A DNA stretch of 64,000 nt from Erwinia mallotivora (GCF_000590885.1 NZ_JFHN01000018.1:1-64000), one strand, 5' to 3'. Counted from the first letter of the stretch, positions 31,036 through 40,849 are shown. Notes: generated by a model from the letters alone, not told the origin. Made by a program: numbers and translations.

Positions 31036-31887
31036 TTATCCGTCTGAGGGTTCCATCACCACAGCAAGATCTGCCGGAGCCGCATGATAAGGCGCCGAAG
31101 TCACCAGCAACCCCACACCGGTCTGCGCCCAGGCTTCAACGTTATCCAGCGTAATCCCCCCCGCAACGGCAAGCCGACAGGAAGGCGCAATTCTTGCCGC
31201 AAGCGGCTGTAGCTGTAATACCTGCTGCGTGGTGAACTTGTCCATTTGCAACACATCCGGCAGAGCCTGCAAGGCCGTCTCTGCCTCCTCCGGGGTGGCG
31301 ACTTCAACAACGATCGCCTTTTCCGGTGCCTGCTGGCGCAGTCTGACCATCATCGCCCCCCAGTCCTGTGGCTGAGGGTAAAAACGGCGATGGTTGGCGA
31401 ACAGCAGCACCGTTTCCGCGCATCCTGCACGATGAATAATGCCGCCACCGTCCAGCACTGCCTGCATCGACAGCAGCCGGGTGCCGGGGATGATTTTACG
31501 GGTACAGGCGATCTGCCCGTGTGCCACATAACGTTGCAGCCGCTGGCGTAGCTGATAAACATAATTTGCCACGCCACAGCTCCACTCGAGCAGATTCTGG
31601 ACTGCTTTCCATCCCTGATGCAGAGCCGCTGCCTGGCCGGTTGCACACAGCAGGCTGGCCCCTGCTGCCACCACCTCACCATCACTGACCGCATATTCAA
31701 TATGCAGATCCAGACGCTTGAGTATGCGTTGTGCCAGAGCCAGCGCACTGACACAGCCGCCCTGCCGGTGAATAAAGGTCATTCTCCCCCGCTGCCCGCC
31801 AATACCCAACGCCCGGCAGGTCAAATCACCCCCCTGGATATCCTCCAGCAACCACAGGTCAAGCTGAGCGTCGGGTATAAAAATCAT
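31036..31887 (-). CDS. modD: ModD-like nicotinate-nucleotide pyrophosphorylase homologue
   Basis: A 283-residue protein of the NadC (quinolinate phosphoribosyltransferase) superfamily in its ModD branch. The N-terminal LLEDIQGGDLTCRAL corresponds to the NadC dimer/substrate region, ACTRKIIPGTRLLSMQAVLDGG to the active-site TRKT..PG..L..K.AV..GG block (ModD-type: TRK-IIPG), and the barrel ends in VAGGITLDNVEAWAQTGVG. ModD is found beside molybdate transport genes, but its reaction is unproven. Its Met starts inside the methyltransferase stop (ATGA), so it is translationally coupled. Its presence is the main reason to suspect molybdenum or tungsten, or a pyridine-carboxylate-type ligand, as the operon's substrate. 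Confidence 0.8.
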   Translation of the reverse strand: MIFIPDAQLDLWLLEDIQGGDLTCRALGIGGQRGRMTFIHRQGGCVSALALAQRILKRLDLHIEYAVSDGEVVAAGASLLCATGQAAALHQGWKAVQNLLEWSCGVANYVYQLRQRLQRYVAHGQIACTRKIIPGTRLLSMQAVLDGGGIIHRAGCAETVLLFANHRRFYPQPQDWGAMMVRLRQQAPEKAIVVEVATPEEAETALQALPDVLQMDKFTTQQVLQLQPLAARIAPSCRLAVAGGITLDNVEAWAQTGVGLLVTSAPYHAAPADLAVVMEPSDG

Positions 31888-32564
31888 TCTGCCTCCCGTA
31901 AAGCACAGCGTTGCGGTTGCCAGGAGAGCACCGCCCAGTCGCGATGCGCAGGGTCGCGGATAAAATCCACCTGCGCCTGAATACCCATCTGCCAGAGCAC
32001 GTTAACCGCATAGATATAGTTGGGCAGCTCATCATCCTTGTTTCCCTCCCCCGCTGAGCACGTCGAACCAAAAAAGCCACTGACGCTGTGAGTGGTAACG
32101 ACCCACAGACGGGCATGTTGATTCAGCTTTAACATGGCCGCACGCAGATCGCCGACCAGCGTGGAGCGCGATGCGACCGCAATATCACACACCGGCACAT
32201 CGTGCCAGCTGTCCTCCCAGGCACGGTGCAGCAAGGTAACGTTGTTTAATCCCATTGCGGCCGCCTTCTGCCTGGCGACCGCCAGCATCCCTGCGCTGTA
32301 ATCGATTCCCCATACCTGCTGCAATCGTGAAGCGACATGCAGGCAGACCGTTCCTGGCCCACATCCCGCATCCAGCAGCGTGGTGGCTCCGGTGAAATCA
32401 ATGCGCGAAAGCAATTGTTGCAGATAGGGACTGTCAGGGCGGGCGCAGCTGACCGCCATTTCTACGGCTCTGCTGTCCCAGTACTGCGGACTTTTTTCGC
32501 TGCGTTTTGCCTGTCGCAGCTGCTGCTGGTAAAGCGCAGCGAAATCAATATTATCAATCAGCAT
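31884..32564 (-). CDS. class I SAM-dependent methyltransferase
   Basis: A 226-residue Rossmann-fold methyltransferase. Motif I (TLLDAGCGPGTVCLHVA, about residues 62-78) binds S-adenosylmethionine; the following VWGIDYSAGMLAVAR holds the acidic ribose-binding residue, and ALVSRST-like motif IV is VCDIAVASRSTLVG. The acceptor substrate is unknown. It is embedded between the ATPase gene (overlap of seven bases) and modD (four-base overlap), so it is expressed with the importer and probably acts on the imported compound or a ligand. Confidence 0.85.
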   Translation of the reverse strand: MLIDNIDFAALYQQQLRQAKRSEKSPQYWDSRAVEMAVSCARPDSPYLQQLLSRIDFTGATTLLDAGCGPGTVCLHVASRLQQVWGIDYSAGMLAVARQKAAAMGLNNVTLLHRAWEDSWHDVPVCDIAVASRSTLVGDLRAAMLKLNQHARLWVVTTHSVSGFFGSTCSAGEGNKDDELPNYIYAVNVLWQMGIQAQVDFIRDPAHRDWAVLSWQPQRCALREAE

Positions 32565-33337
32565 GATATTTTCTCCCGCGGTCGATCGTGCAGATTCAGA
32601 TGCCGGCAGATCTCTTCTGCCTTTACCTGATAAAGATGCGCCAGCGAGGAACTGGTTAACATGACATCCGGCGATCCCACCTGTACGCCTGCCGTGGGAC
32701 TGACAAACGCCACCCGATCGGCAATGATCCGCGCATGAACAGGGTGATGAGTGGCAATCAGCAACGTCATTCCGCTGACTTTCAGCTGACGGATTTTCTC
32801 CAGCAGGGCAATCTGATGACCAAAATCCAGGCTGGAAGCGGGTTCATCCAACAGCATCAGCACAGGCTGCTGCACCAGCGCACGGGCAATCATTACCAGC
32901 TGACGCTGGCCGCCACTCAGGGTGGAATAAAGACGCTGTTCCAGTCCGGCAATCCCCAGCGCGGCGAGGGTGTCACGCGCCTGTTGCCGCTGCTTTGCTC
33001 CGGGCGATGCCAACCTGCCCAGTCCGGCGACGCTCCCCATCATCACCATATCCAGCACGCTGAAAGCAAACGGACTGGTATGCGACTGAGGCACCCAGGC
33101 AACCATCCCGGCCCGCTGTCTGGCTGACCACTCGCGCAGTTTTTTTCCGGCAAGGATAATCTCACCGGCCAGCGGCTTCAGCACACCCGCCACGCTACGC
33201 AACAGGGTACTTTTCCCGCTGCCGTTTCCGCCTAACAGGCAACAGACCTCCCCTGAGCGGATACTGAAATTCACCTCATGCAGGATGCTGACATCCTGAT
33301 AACCCAGGCTTACGCGATCAAACTTAACTAAGGTCAT
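32558..33337 (-). CDS. ABC importer ATP-binding protein (FecE/MolC type)
   Basis: A 259-residue ATPase of the siderophore/B12/molybdate class II importer group. Walker A is GGNGSGKST, Q-loop WVPQSHTS, signature LSGGQRQL, Walker B VLMLLDEPASSLD, and the switch histidine is in IATHHPVH. It pairs with the FecCD-type permease whose stop overlaps its start (ATGA). The Haemophilus MolBC importer for molybdate/tungstate belongs to the same class, which fits the modD neighbour, but the sequence does not separate it from iron-siderophore ATPases. Confidence 0.88.
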   Translation of the reverse strand: MTLVKFDRVSLGYQDVSILHEVNFSIRSGEVCCLLGGNGSGKSTLLRSVAGVLKPLAGEIILAGKKLREWSARQRAGMVAWVPQSHTSPFAFSVLDMVMMGSVAGLGRLASPGAKQRQQARDTLAALGIAGLEQRLYSTLSGGQRQLVMIARALVQQPVLMLLDEPASSLDFGHQIALLEKIRQLKVSGMTLLIATHHPVHARIIADRVAFVSPTAGVQVGSPDVMLTSSSLAHLYQVKAEEICRHLNLHDRPREKISC

Positions 33338-34326
33338 TTTCTCCCTCCCTGAAGCAGCAACAGCAGAAAAAAGGGGGCTCCCACAGCAGAAGTCAGGATC
33401 CCCAGCGGCAACTCTATGGCCCCGATACTTCGTGCCAGGGTGTCAGTCAGCAGCAAAAAAATCCCGCCTGCATACAAAGAAGCCGGAAGCAGCCGCAGAT
33501 AACTGGCTCCCACTATCAGCCGACAAATATGCGGCACCACCAGCCCCACCCAACCGATGATTCCGGCAATGGAAACCGCACTGGCCGTCACCAGGGTGGC
33601 ACTAACGATAAACAGGACGCGCAGGCCAGAGACATTCATTCCCAGCGACTGTGCTTCTTCATCCGGCAGACTGAGCAGGTTGATGCGCCAGCGCAGCAGC
33701 AATAAAGGAAATAATCCGCTGATGATCCCCGCGGCCGCCACGCTCAGATCATCCGGAGTAATCGCCGACAGTCCTCCCAGCAGCCAGAAGGTGATGGTGG
33801 CCAGCTGCGTATAGGGATCGGCAATAATCTTAATCAGCGAAATGGCCGCGCCGCACAACGAGGCCATTGCCATACCGACCAGCACCAGCGACAACACCGC
33901 ATCATGACGGCGAACCGTGCCCGCAATCAGACTGGAGAAGGTGACAGTCAGTAACCCGCCGATAAAGGCCAGCAACTGAACAATCATCATCGGCATCGCC
34001 AGCCAGATAGCCAGACTGGCACCCAGTCCGGCTCCGGCGGCAACGCCGAGAATATCCGGTGAGACTAAAGGGTTGCGAAAGATCCCCTGATAGGCCGCAC
34101 CGGCAGCCGACAAACCCGCCCCAATCAGTAACGCGGCCAACACTCGCGGCAGACGGATTTGCCAGAAAACTACCGCCAGTTGTGGTGGCTGAGTCGTTAC
34201 CTCCGGATTAAAAACCAGGCCGATCATTTGCGTCAGCGTCAGCGGAAATGCCCCGGTCCCCAGCGAAATAGCCAGGCAAAACAGCAGGCCCGCTGCGGCA
34301 GACAGCCAAATCAGAACCCGGCTCAT
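33334..34326 (-). CDS. ABC importer permease (FecCD family)
   Basis: A 330-residue membrane protein with about ten helices of the FecCD/BtuC/MolB family. Family blocks include FWQIRLPRVLAALLIGAGLSAAGA near the N-terminus, NPLVSPDILGVAAGAGLGASLA, and GWVGLVVPHICRLIVG near the end. It forms the inner-membrane channel of the class II importer. I start at 34326 (MSRVLIWLS) because this ATG overlaps the binding-protein stop as ATGA, like the other junctions in the operon; the frame also contains ATGs at 34341 and 34350. Confidence 0.87.
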   Translation of the reverse strand: MSRVLIWLSAAAGLLFCLAISLGTGAFPLTLTQMIGLVFNPEVTTQPPQLAVVFWQIRLPRVLAALLIGAGLSAAGAAYQGIFRNPLVSPDILGVAAGAGLGASLAIWLAMPMMIVQLLAFIGGLLTVTFSSLIAGTVRRHDAVLSLVLVGMAMASLCGAAISLIKIIADPYTQLATITFWLLGGLSAITPDDLSVAAAGIISGLFPLLLLRWRINLLSLPDEEAQSLGMNVSGLRVLFIVSATLVTASAVSIAGIIGWVGLVVPHICRLIVGASYLRLLPASLYAGGIFLLLTDTLARSIGAIELPLGILTSAVGAPFFLLLLLQGGRK

Positions 34327-35354
34327 ACGGTATTCAGCCATTGCTGCCACTGACTGCTCTGCGGCTCAGACTGCCAGAACACCCTGAAAAACAGCGCAAG
34401 ATCCCCGGCAAGCCGGGCTTTTATCTGTGGGTCAAAATGGGCATGTAAACGACGTAATCCCATCAGTCGGTTTACCCCGGGCGGCGCGTCCAGCCAGCCG
34501 AATGGATGATGGGGTAACAGCAACACCTGTTGGTGCTGTACTGCGCTGATCTGCTGCCAGAGGGGATCACGGGTGATGTGTTGCCAGGCCGGACGACTTT
34601 GGGTGATCACCAGCTCCGGTTGCCAGTCCAGCAACTGCTCCATGGATACCTGAGCAAGGCGGGATTGGCCCACCTGTTTTGCGACATTTTCCAGCCCAAG
34701 AAACTCAGCGGCGGCCGTGTGTAATGAGCCTTCCAGCCCGGTTTCCTGCCCTTTCAACCCGCGAGCCGAATAAAATGTGCGCCTGACCGTCTGCCGGGCG
34801 GCAAAATCCGCTGCCTCGTTGAGGAAACGTTCTGCCAGCCGGGCCTGTCTCTCAGCCCTGTCAGCCACCCCAAGTAGCGCGCCCAGCTGTCGCAACTGGC
34901 GTGGGGTGGAGGCCAGACCGCCTTCCACCAACACCCACGGGATACCGGTTTGCGCACTGACCCGCCCCGCCAGAGAGAGATACGTGGCATCGGTCATACC
35001 ACAATCAATAATCACATCCGGCGCGATTGCCATTACCCGTTCCAGTGACAGGGTGCTGGCTCTGCCCGCCAGGCGACCCGTTTTGGGCAACCGGCGCATC
35101 TTCTCTGGCAAAAATTCATTACCCGGCTGTGCCAGTTGATAAAAAGACAATCCGACCAGTTTTTCTGCCGCCAGCGCCAGCAGCAGGGGATCACCGGGCG
35201 CACCGGCGCTCAGCACAGTGTGAATACGTGAAGGAGGAGGAAGCCTGCCAAAAATGAACAGACCAGGTTCAGCGGCCAGGAGGTGTGCGGGCAGAACCGA
35301 AAGCAGGGTGCTGGCAGCGAGAAAGCCAGCGAGTCGACGTCGGGTGATATCCAT
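34323..35354 (-). CDS. ABC importer periplasmic binding protein, Tat-type signal
   Basis: A 343-residue class III (siderophore/B12/MolA-like) binding protein. The N-terminus MDITRRRLAGFLAASTLL has twin arginines in the context of a Tat signal, suggesting export in folded form. The domain then reads as two Rossmann-like lobes joined by a helix (PDVIIDCGMTDATYL in the first lobe, WQPELVITQSRPAW and HPFGWLDAPPGVNRLMG in the second). Ligand residues cannot be assigned. It is the first gene of the operon and its promoter region holds a palindrome and a Fur-like site. Confidence 0.82.
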   Translation of the reverse strand: MDITRRRLAGFLAASTLLSVLPAHLLAAEPGLFIFGRLPPPSRIHTVLSAGAPGDPLLLALAAEKLVGLSFYQLAQPGNEFLPEKMRRLPKTGRLAGRASTLSLERVMAIAPDVIIDCGMTDATYLSLAGRVSAQTGIPWVLVEGGLASTPRQLRQLGALLGVADRAERQARLAERFLNEAADFAARQTVRRTFYSARGLKGQETGLEGSLHTAAAEFLGLENVAKQVGQSRLAQVSMEQLLDWQPELVITQSRPAWQHITRDPLWQQISAVQHQQVLLLPHHPFGWLDAPPGVNRLMGLRRLHAHFDPQIKARLAGDLALFFRVFWQSEPQSSQWQQWLNTV

Positions 35355-35374
35355 ATCAGCTCCAGTAAATCGTT

Positions 35375-35386
35375 CGCTATATAGCG
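35375..35386 (-). promoter_or_regulatory. 12-base palindrome, possible operator of the TonB/ABC operon
   Basis: CGCTATATAGCG is a perfect palindrome 21 bases upstream of the first gene of the operon. Its half CGCTATAT resembles the half-site of the molybdate regulator ModE, but the two halves overlap rather than being spaced as in known ModE sites. The regulator is unknown. Confidence 0.35.
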
Positions 35387-35391
35387 GAATA

Positions 35392-35410
35392 CATAATGGT
35401 AATCACTTTT
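35392..35410 (-). promoter_or_regulatory. Fur-box-like site upstream of the TonB/ABC operon
   Basis: On the minus strand AAAAGTGATTACCATTATG matches 13 of 19 positions of the Fur consensus GATAATGATAATCATTATC. It lies 38-56 bases upstream of the first start codon, a plausible promoter position. Iron control is therefore possible. Confidence 0.45.
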
Positions 35411-36048
35411 GCCTGTTGTCAATGGTGAAATGATAACGGATGTCATCAGAAAGTGATCTCCGCCACAATCCGGATATTGCCGGAGAAATCTGGCTGTACG
35501 CTGCGGTTCCAGCGCGGAAAAATCCGGGCGAAGGACGCGAAATGAAGGACGAATTGGCCTGATGCAGGCTGATATAAAACCTGGCAAATTGCACGCTTTC
35601 TGGTCAGCCAATGTGACCATGCTGACGGGTAATCAGCAATTGTTAACATTTTTCCCGCTGGCGTAATCGGTCGCACGCCAGGTTATTTCTTAAAAGATTT
35701 TACAGTTTTACCCCATTTCAAAGAGAATATTAAAAACCGGTGCGTTATTATTCCGCTTTAATTTTCCCCATTAAATGATGCAGATTTGTTAAATATTTGA
35801 GTGGTAAATTCTCTGGTTATAGCAACCGCTTTTTCATAAAGGGTTTTCACATCATTTTTTGTTATATTCATGCCAACCCCCTGCGTTTATTAATATTTTG
35901 TCACCTAAAGCAACATCTGTGACAGCCTTTGCAAAAGGTGTCTACACGCCGCTGACACAAGTTTCTGCTGGTTTACAGTAATGAAACCTTCCCGTAAAAT
36001 GCCGCCACACTTAAACGACAATAGAGCCCTTGTCATTGAGGTCGTTAA
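35411..36048. other. long divergent region upstream of cyoA
   Basis: Together with the operator region this is about 690 bases between the divergent TonB/ABC operon and cyoA. The left third is GC-balanced and contains short open frames without ribosome sites. The right part (from about 35690) is AT-rich, as expected for the cyo promoter, which in E. coli is repressed by ArcA and Fnr. A weak ArcA-like TGTTAAATA is present at 35787-35795. No gene recognised. Confidence 0.45.
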
Positions 36049-36975
36049 ATGAGACTCAGGAAATACAATAAAAGTTTGGGGATTTTGTCATTAATTGCAG
36101 GCACTTTATTGTTAAGTGGCTGTGATAGTGCATTGTTAAATCCCAAAGGACAGATTGCACTGGAGCAACGTTCGCTGATACTGACAGCCTTCGGCTTGAT
36201 GATGATCGTCGTAATTCCGGCAGTCTTGATGGCCGTGGTCTTCGCCTGGAAATATCGGGCATCGAATACTGAAGCCAAATACAGTCCGAACTGGTCACAC
36301 TCTAATAAAGTGGAAGCCGTGGTCTGGACCGTTCCCATTTTGATTATTCTCTTCCTTGGCGTTCTGACGTGGAAATCAACTCACGCGCTTGAGCCGAGCA
36401 AACCGCTGGCATCCAATGTCGAGCCGGTTGAAATCGATGTGGTGGCACTGGACTGGAAATGGCTGTTCATTTACCCGAAACAGGGTATCGCTACCGTCAA
36501 TCAGATCGCTTTCCCGGCCAATACGCCAGTAAATTTCAAGATCACCTCAAACACCGTGATGAACTCCTTCTTCATCCCAACGCTGGGTAGCCAGATTTAC
36601 GCGATGGCAGGAATGCAGACCAAACTGCATCTGATTGCCAACGAACCTGGTACATTTGACGGTATCTCCGCTAACTTCAGCGGTCGAGGCTTCTCCGGTA
36701 TGAAGTTTAAAGCGATTGCCACCCCGGATCAGGCTGCCTTTGATCAATGGGTTGCAAAAGCAAAACAATCATCCAACACGCTTATGACAATGGATGATTT
36801 TGAGAAACTGGCTGCGCCGAGCGAAAACCATCCGGTTGAGTTCTACTCTGCTGCTAATCCTGAACTGTTTAAACAAGTTATTGGCAAGTTCAAGATGAGC
36901 CACGGGAAAATGGACATGCCCGGACACGAAGGCATGGACATGAGCGAAGCCTCTCACGCGGGAGCCGAGGAATAA
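36049..36975 (+). CDS. cyoA: cytochrome bo ubiquinol oxidase subunit II
   Basis: A 308-residue lipoprotein subunit. The signal ends in a lipobox (LLSGC), two membrane helices follow ([18 protein letters not shown] and [18 protein letters not shown]), then a periplasmic cupredoxin-fold domain that lacks the CuA ligands, as normal for quinol oxidases. The C-terminal tail is Met/His-rich ([19 protein letters not shown]). First gene of cyoABCDE, the high-aeration proton-pumping terminal oxidase. Confidence 0.97.
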   Translation: MRLRKYNKSLGILSLIAGTLLLSGCDSALLNPKGQIALEQRSLILTAFGLMMIVVIPAVLMAVVFAWKYRASNTEAKYSPNWSHSNKVEAVVWTVPILIILFLGVLTWKSTHALEPSKPLASNVEPVEIDVVALDWKWLFIYPKQGIATVNQIAFPANTPVNFKITSNTVMNSFFIPTLGSQIYAMAGMQTKLHLIANEPGTFDGISANFSGRGFSGMKFKAIATPDQAAFDQWVAKAKQSSNTLMTMDDFEKLAAPSENHPVEFYSAANPELFKQVIGKFKMSHGKMDMPGHEGMDMSEASHAGAEE

Positions 36976-36979
36976 TACG

Positions 36980-38971
36980 ATGTTGGGAAAATTAACCCTT
37001 GATGCAGTTCCGTACCACGAACCGATTATCGTGGTGACGGTTGCCGCCATCCTACTTGGTGGACTGGCTATTGCTGGAGCAATCACTTATTTCGGTAAGT
37101 GGCAATACCTGTGGTCAGAATGGCTGACGTCTGTTGACCACAAGAAACTCGGTATCATGTATATCATCATGGCCTTCGTCATGCTGCTGCGTGGCTTTGC
37201 CGATGCAGTGATGATGCGTAGCCAGCAGGTGCTGGCTTCTGCGGGTGAGGCCGGATTCCTGCCGCCCCATCACTATGATCAGATTTTCACCGCCCACGGC
37301 GTGATCATGATCTTCTTCGTGGCGATGCCATTCGTGGTCGGCCTGATGAATATCGCCGTTCCTTTGCAGATCGGTGCGCGCGACGTTGCTTTCCCGTTCC
37401 TTAACAACCTGAGCTTCTGGTTCACGGCTGTGGGCGTGGTGCTGGTTAACCTGTCGCTGGGCGTGGGCGAATTTGCTCAGACCGGCTGGCTGGCCTACCC
37501 TCCCCTCTCCGGCGCGGAATACAGTCCGGGGGTAGGCGTTGACTACTGGATATGGAGTCTCCAGCTGTCGGGTATTGGTACGACATTAACCGGGATTAAC
37601 TTCTTCGTTACTATCCTGAAAATGCGTGCGCCAGGCATGACTATGTTCAAGATGCCGGTATTTACCTGGGCATCTCTCTGCACCAACGTATTGATTATCG
37701 CCGCCTTCCCGGTACTGACCGTGACGCTGGCGCTGCTGACTCTTGACCGTTATCTGGGCTTCCATTTCTTCACTAACGAAATGGGCGGCAACATGATGAT
37801 GTACGTCAACCTGATTTGGGTATGGGGTCATCCGGAAGTGTACATTCTGGTGCTGCCGGTGTTCGGTGTGTTCTCCGAAGTAGTGGCAACCTTCTCCAAA
37901 AAGCGTCTGTTTGGTTACACCTCGCTGGTATGGGCAACGATCGTTATTACCATCCTGTCCTTTATCGTCTGGCTGCACCACTTCTTCACCATGGGTGCGG
38001 GTGCCAACGTGAATGCCTTCTTCGGTATTATGACGATGATCATCGCCATTCCGACCGGCGTAAAAATCTTTAACTGGCTGTTCACCATGTACCAGGGACG
38101 CATTCAGATGCACTCTGCCATGCTGTGGACCGTCGGCTTCCTCGTCACCTTCTCCGTTGGGGGAATGACCGGGGTACTGCTGGCAGTGCCAGGTGCTGAC
38201 TTCGTTCTGCACAACAGTTTGTTCCTGATTGCTCACTTCCATAACGTCATTATTGGTGGTGTGGTATTTGGCTGCTTTGCCGGCGTGACCTACTGGTTCC
38301 CGAAAGCCTTTGGTTTCTGCCTGAACGAAAAATGGGGCATCCGTGCCTTCTGGTTCTGGATTATCGGCTTCTTTGTTGCCTTTATGCCGCTGTATGCACT
38401 CGGCTTTATGGGCATGACCCGTCGTCTGAGCCAGAACATTGACCCGCAGTTCCATCCATTGCTGGTGGTGGCTGCCTGTGGTGCCGCGCTGATCGCCTGT
38501 GGCGTGCTCTGCCAGGTGATTCAGTTCTGGGTTTCTGTCCGTGACCGTGAGCAACTGCGCGATCTGACAGGCGATCCATGGGGCGGACGTACGCTGGAGT
38601 GGGCAACCTCTTCACCACCACCGTTCTATAACTTTGCTGAAGTGCCGGTTATCCACGAGCGCGATGCGTTCTGGGAAATGAAAGAAAAAGGTGAAGCTTA
38701 CAAACAGCCTGCTCAGTATGCCGAGATTCACATGCCGAAAAACAGCGGCGCAGGTGTGGTGATCGGTGCATTCAGCCTGGTATTTGGTTTCGCCGCTATC
38801 TGGCACATCTGGTGGCTGGTGGGTCTGTCATTCCTTGGCATGATTGTCTCCTGGGTCATCAAGAGCTTTGATCAGGACGTTGATTACTACGTTCCCGTTG
38901 CCGAAATCGAAAAAATCGAGAATCAGCACTTTGACGAAATTAGCAAAGCAGGTCTGAAAAATGTCAACTGA
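36980..38971 (+). CDS. cyoB: cytochrome bo ubiquinol oxidase subunit I
   Basis: A 663-residue haem-copper oxidase core, the same length as E. coli CyoB. It carries haem b, haem o3 and CuB. The CuB ligands are in [14 protein letters not shown] (with its cross-linked His-Tyr pair) and WLHHFF, and the haem ligands lie in the [10 protein letters not shown] region. It reduces oxygen to water while pumping protons. Spacing of four bases from cyoA and an 11-base overlap with cyoC show one operon. Confidence 0.98.
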   Translation: MLGKLTLDAVPYHEPIIVVTVAAILLGGLAIAGAITYFGKWQYLWSEWLTSVDHKKLGIMYIIMAFVMLLRGFADAVMMRSQQVLASAGEAGFLPPHHYDQIFTAHGVIMIFFVAMPFVVGLMNIAVPLQIGARDVAFPFLNNLSFWFTAVGVVLVNLSLGVGEFAQTGWLAYPPLSGAEYSPGVGVDYWIWSLQLSGIGTTLTGINFFVTILKMRAPGMTMFKMPVFTWASLCTNVLIIAAFPVLTVTLALLTLDRYLGFHFFTNEMGGNMMMYVNLIWVWGHPEVYILVLPVFGVFSEVVATFSKKRLFGYTSLVWATIVITILSFIVWLHHFFTMGAGANVNAFFGIMTMIIAIPTGVKIFNWLFTMYQGRIQMHSAMLWTVGFLVTFSVGGMTGVLLAVPGADFVLHNSLFLIAHFHNVIIGGVVFGCFAGVTYWFPKAFGFCLNEKWGIRAFWFWIIGFFVAFMPLYALGFMGMTRRLSQNIDPQFHPLLVVAACGAALIACGVLCQVIQFWVSVRDREQLRDLTGDPWGGRTLEWATSSPPPFYNFAEVPVIHERDAFWEMKEKGEAYKQPAQYAEIHMPKNSGAGVVIGAFSLVFGFAAIWHIWWLVGLSFLGMIVSWVIKSFDQDVDYYVPVAEIEKIENQHFDEISKAGLKNVN

Positions 38972-39575
38972 AACTCTGGCTAAACACCACGACGCCCATG
39001 CGGAGCATGGGCATCACGATGCAGGAGCCAACAAGGTTTTTGGCTTCTGGATCTACCTGATGAGCGACTGCATCATCTTCGCCACCCTGTTTGCCACTTA
39101 CGGCGTAATGGTAAACAGCACGGCGGGTGGTCCCGCAGGTAAAGATATTTTTGAACTGCCCTTCGTTCTGGTCGAAACGGCGCTGCTGCTGTTGAGCTCC
39201 ATTACCTATGGCTTTGCTGTTATCAACATGAACAAAGGCAGCAAAGGGGCGGTTATTGGCTGGCTGGCACTGACCTTCCTGTTTGGTCTGGGCTTTATCG
39301 GGATGGAAATCTATGAATTCCATCATCTGATTATGGAAGGCTTCGGCCCGCAGCGCAGCGGCTTCCTGTCGGCATTCTTCACGCTGGTTGGTACTCACGG
39401 TCTGCACGTAACCTCAGGTCTTATCTGGATGGCCGTGCTGATGTATCAGATTTCCCGTCATGGTCTGTCTGATACCAACCGTACTCGCGTGATGTGCCTG
39501 AGCCTGTTCTGGCACTTCCTGGATGTTGTCTGGATTTGCGTATTCACCATTGTCTACCTGATGGGAGCCATGTAA
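38961..39575 (+). CDS. cyoC: cytochrome bo ubiquinol oxidase subunit III
   Basis: A 204-residue membrane protein with five helices ([22 protein letters not shown] first). The N-terminus is His-rich ([15 protein letters not shown]). The glutamate within [17 protein letters not shown] is the conserved subunit III helix residue. It stabilises subunit I and the bound lipid. It overlaps cyoB by 11 bases and cyoD by one (TAATG). Confidence 0.97.
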   Translation: MSTETLAKHHDAHAEHGHHDAGANKVFGFWIYLMSDCIIFATLFATYGVMVNSTAGGPAGKDIFELPFVLVETALLLLSSITYGFAVINMNKGSKGAVIGWLALTFLFGLGFIGMEIYEFHHLIMEGFGPQRSGFLSAFFTLVGTHGLHVTSGLIWMAVLMYQISRHGLSDTNRTRVMCLSLFWHFLDVVWICVFTIVYLMGAM

Positions 39576-39904
39576 TGAGTCATTCTGCAAACGAACATGG
39601 TGCATCACACGGTAGCGTGAAGTCTTATATGATCGGCTTTATTCTGTCGATCATTCTGACGGCAATCCCGTTCTGGATGGTGATGGATGGCGGTGCTTCT
39701 AAAGCAACCATTCTTGGTGTGGTGCTGGTGTGTGCCGTGGTCCAGGTGCTGGTGCATCTGGTGTACTTCCTGCACCTTAACACCTCTTCTGAAGAGAGAT
39801 GGAACCTTGTGGCGATTGTCTTTGCCGCAATCATCATCTTGATAGTTGTTGTTGGCTCGCTATGGATCATGTGGAACCTCAACTACAACATGATGGCTAA
39901 CTAA
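39575..39904 (+). CDS. cyoD: cytochrome bo ubiquinol oxidase subunit IV
   Basis: A 109-residue subunit with three membrane helices ([59 protein letters not shown]) matching E. coli CyoD. It assists assembly of the CuB site region. The start at 39575 is the ATG overlapping the cyoC stop by one base; the upstream extension of the frame lies inside cyoC and is not used. Confidence 0.97.
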   Translation: MSHSANEHGASHGSVKSYMIGFILSIILTAIPFWMVMDGGASKATILGVVLVCAVVQVLVHLVYFLHLNTSSEERWNLVAIVFAAIIILIVVVGSLWIMWNLNYNMMAN

Positions 39905-39918
39905 CCGAGCTACCTGTG

Positions 39919-40806
39919 ATGATAAAGCAATACCTGCAAGTAACAAAACCAGGAATTATTTTCGGAAATCTGATTTCTGTTATCGGGGGGTTTCTGCTGG
40001 CCTCTAAAGGCCATATTGATTACGCCCTGTTTCTCTTCACCTTAGTTGGCGTCTCGCTGGTGGTCGCATCGGGTTGTGTTTATAACAACTTTATTGACCG
40101 TGACATCGACGTAAAAATGGAGAGAACCAAAAATCGGGTGCTGGTTAAAGGCCTCATTTCTCCGACAGCATCCCTGGTTTATGCCACCTTTTTGGGTATT
40201 GCAGGATTTGCGCTGCTGTATTTCGGAGCTAACCCGCTGGCCATGTGGCTGGCGGTCATGGGCTTTGTGGTGTATGTCGGCGTCTACAGCCTGTATATGA
40301 AGCGTAACTCTGTTTACGGAACGCTGATTGGTAGCCTGTCAGGCGCTGCGCCGCCGGTCATTGGCTACTGCGCTGTGTCCGGTCAGTTTGATGCCGGTGC
40401 GTTGATTCTGCTGGCGATTTTCAGCCTGTGGCAGATGCCGCATTCATACGCCATTGCCATCTTCCGTTTTAAAGACTATCAGGCGGCCAATATCCCGGTG
40501 TTACCGGTGGTGAAAGGCATTTCCGTTGCTAAAAACCATATCACGCTGTACATCCTGGCGTTTATGATTGCCACGTTAATGCTGACTCTGGTGGGCTATG
40601 CGGGCTACAAATATCTGGTGGTCGCCGCAGCGGTCAGCGTGTGGTGGCTGGGGATGGCGTTGTCAGGCTATAAGACGCAGAACGATCGCGTCTGGGCCAG
40701 AAAGCTGTTTGTCTTCTCAATTGTCGCCATTACTGCTCTGAGCGTGATGATGTCGGTAGACTTTATGACGCCAGCATCAAAAGACCTGCTGACTTACCTG
40801 ATGTGA
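39919..40806 (+). CDS. cyoE: protohaem IX farnesyltransferase (haem O synthase)
   Basis: A 295-residue UbiA-family prenyltransferase with about nine helices that adds farnesyl to haem b to give haem O for the oxidase encoded upstream. The first Asp-rich site is [18 protein letters not shown] and the second is in [20 protein letters not shown]. It may start at GTG 39916 or ATG 39919; I prefer the ATG. Followed by a strong terminator. It uses farnesyl diphosphate, made by IspA, also encoded in this window. Confidence 0.96.
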   Translation: MIKQYLQVTKPGIIFGNLISVIGGFLLASKGHIDYALFLFTLVGVSLVVASGCVYNNFIDRDIDVKMERTKNRVLVKGLISPTASLVYATFLGIAGFALLYFGANPLAMWLAVMGFVVYVGVYSLYMKRNSVYGTLIGSLSGAAPPVIGYCAVSGQFDAGALILLAIFSLWQMPHSYAIAIFRFKDYQAANIPVLPVVKGISVAKNHITLYILAFMIATLMLTLVGYAGYKYLVVAAAVSVWWLGMALSGYKTQNDRVWARKLFVFSIVAITALSVMMSVDFMTPASKDLLTYLM

Positions 40807-40824
40807 GTTAAATCCTGTTTCAAT

Positions 40825-40849
40825 AAGGGCACCGGGTGCCCTTTTTTTT
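40825..40849 (+). terminator. terminator of cyoABCDE
   Basis: GGGCA-CCGGG-TGCCC with adjacent pairing is followed by TTTTTTTT. It lies about 20 bases after the cyoE stop. Confidence 0.92.

Noticed and set aside
35403-35676. Two overlapping minus-strand frames ending in beta-strand-like sequence (for example GNIRIVAEITF)
   Set aside because: They hinted at a decayed fimbrial or barrel protein end, but neither has a ribosome site and the match is too weak to call a pseudogene.
37586-38554. A 322-codon open frame on the minus strand
   Set aside because: It lies entirely antisense to cyoB, is rich in His/Gln/Asn as expected from the complement of membrane-protein codons, and has no ribosome site.
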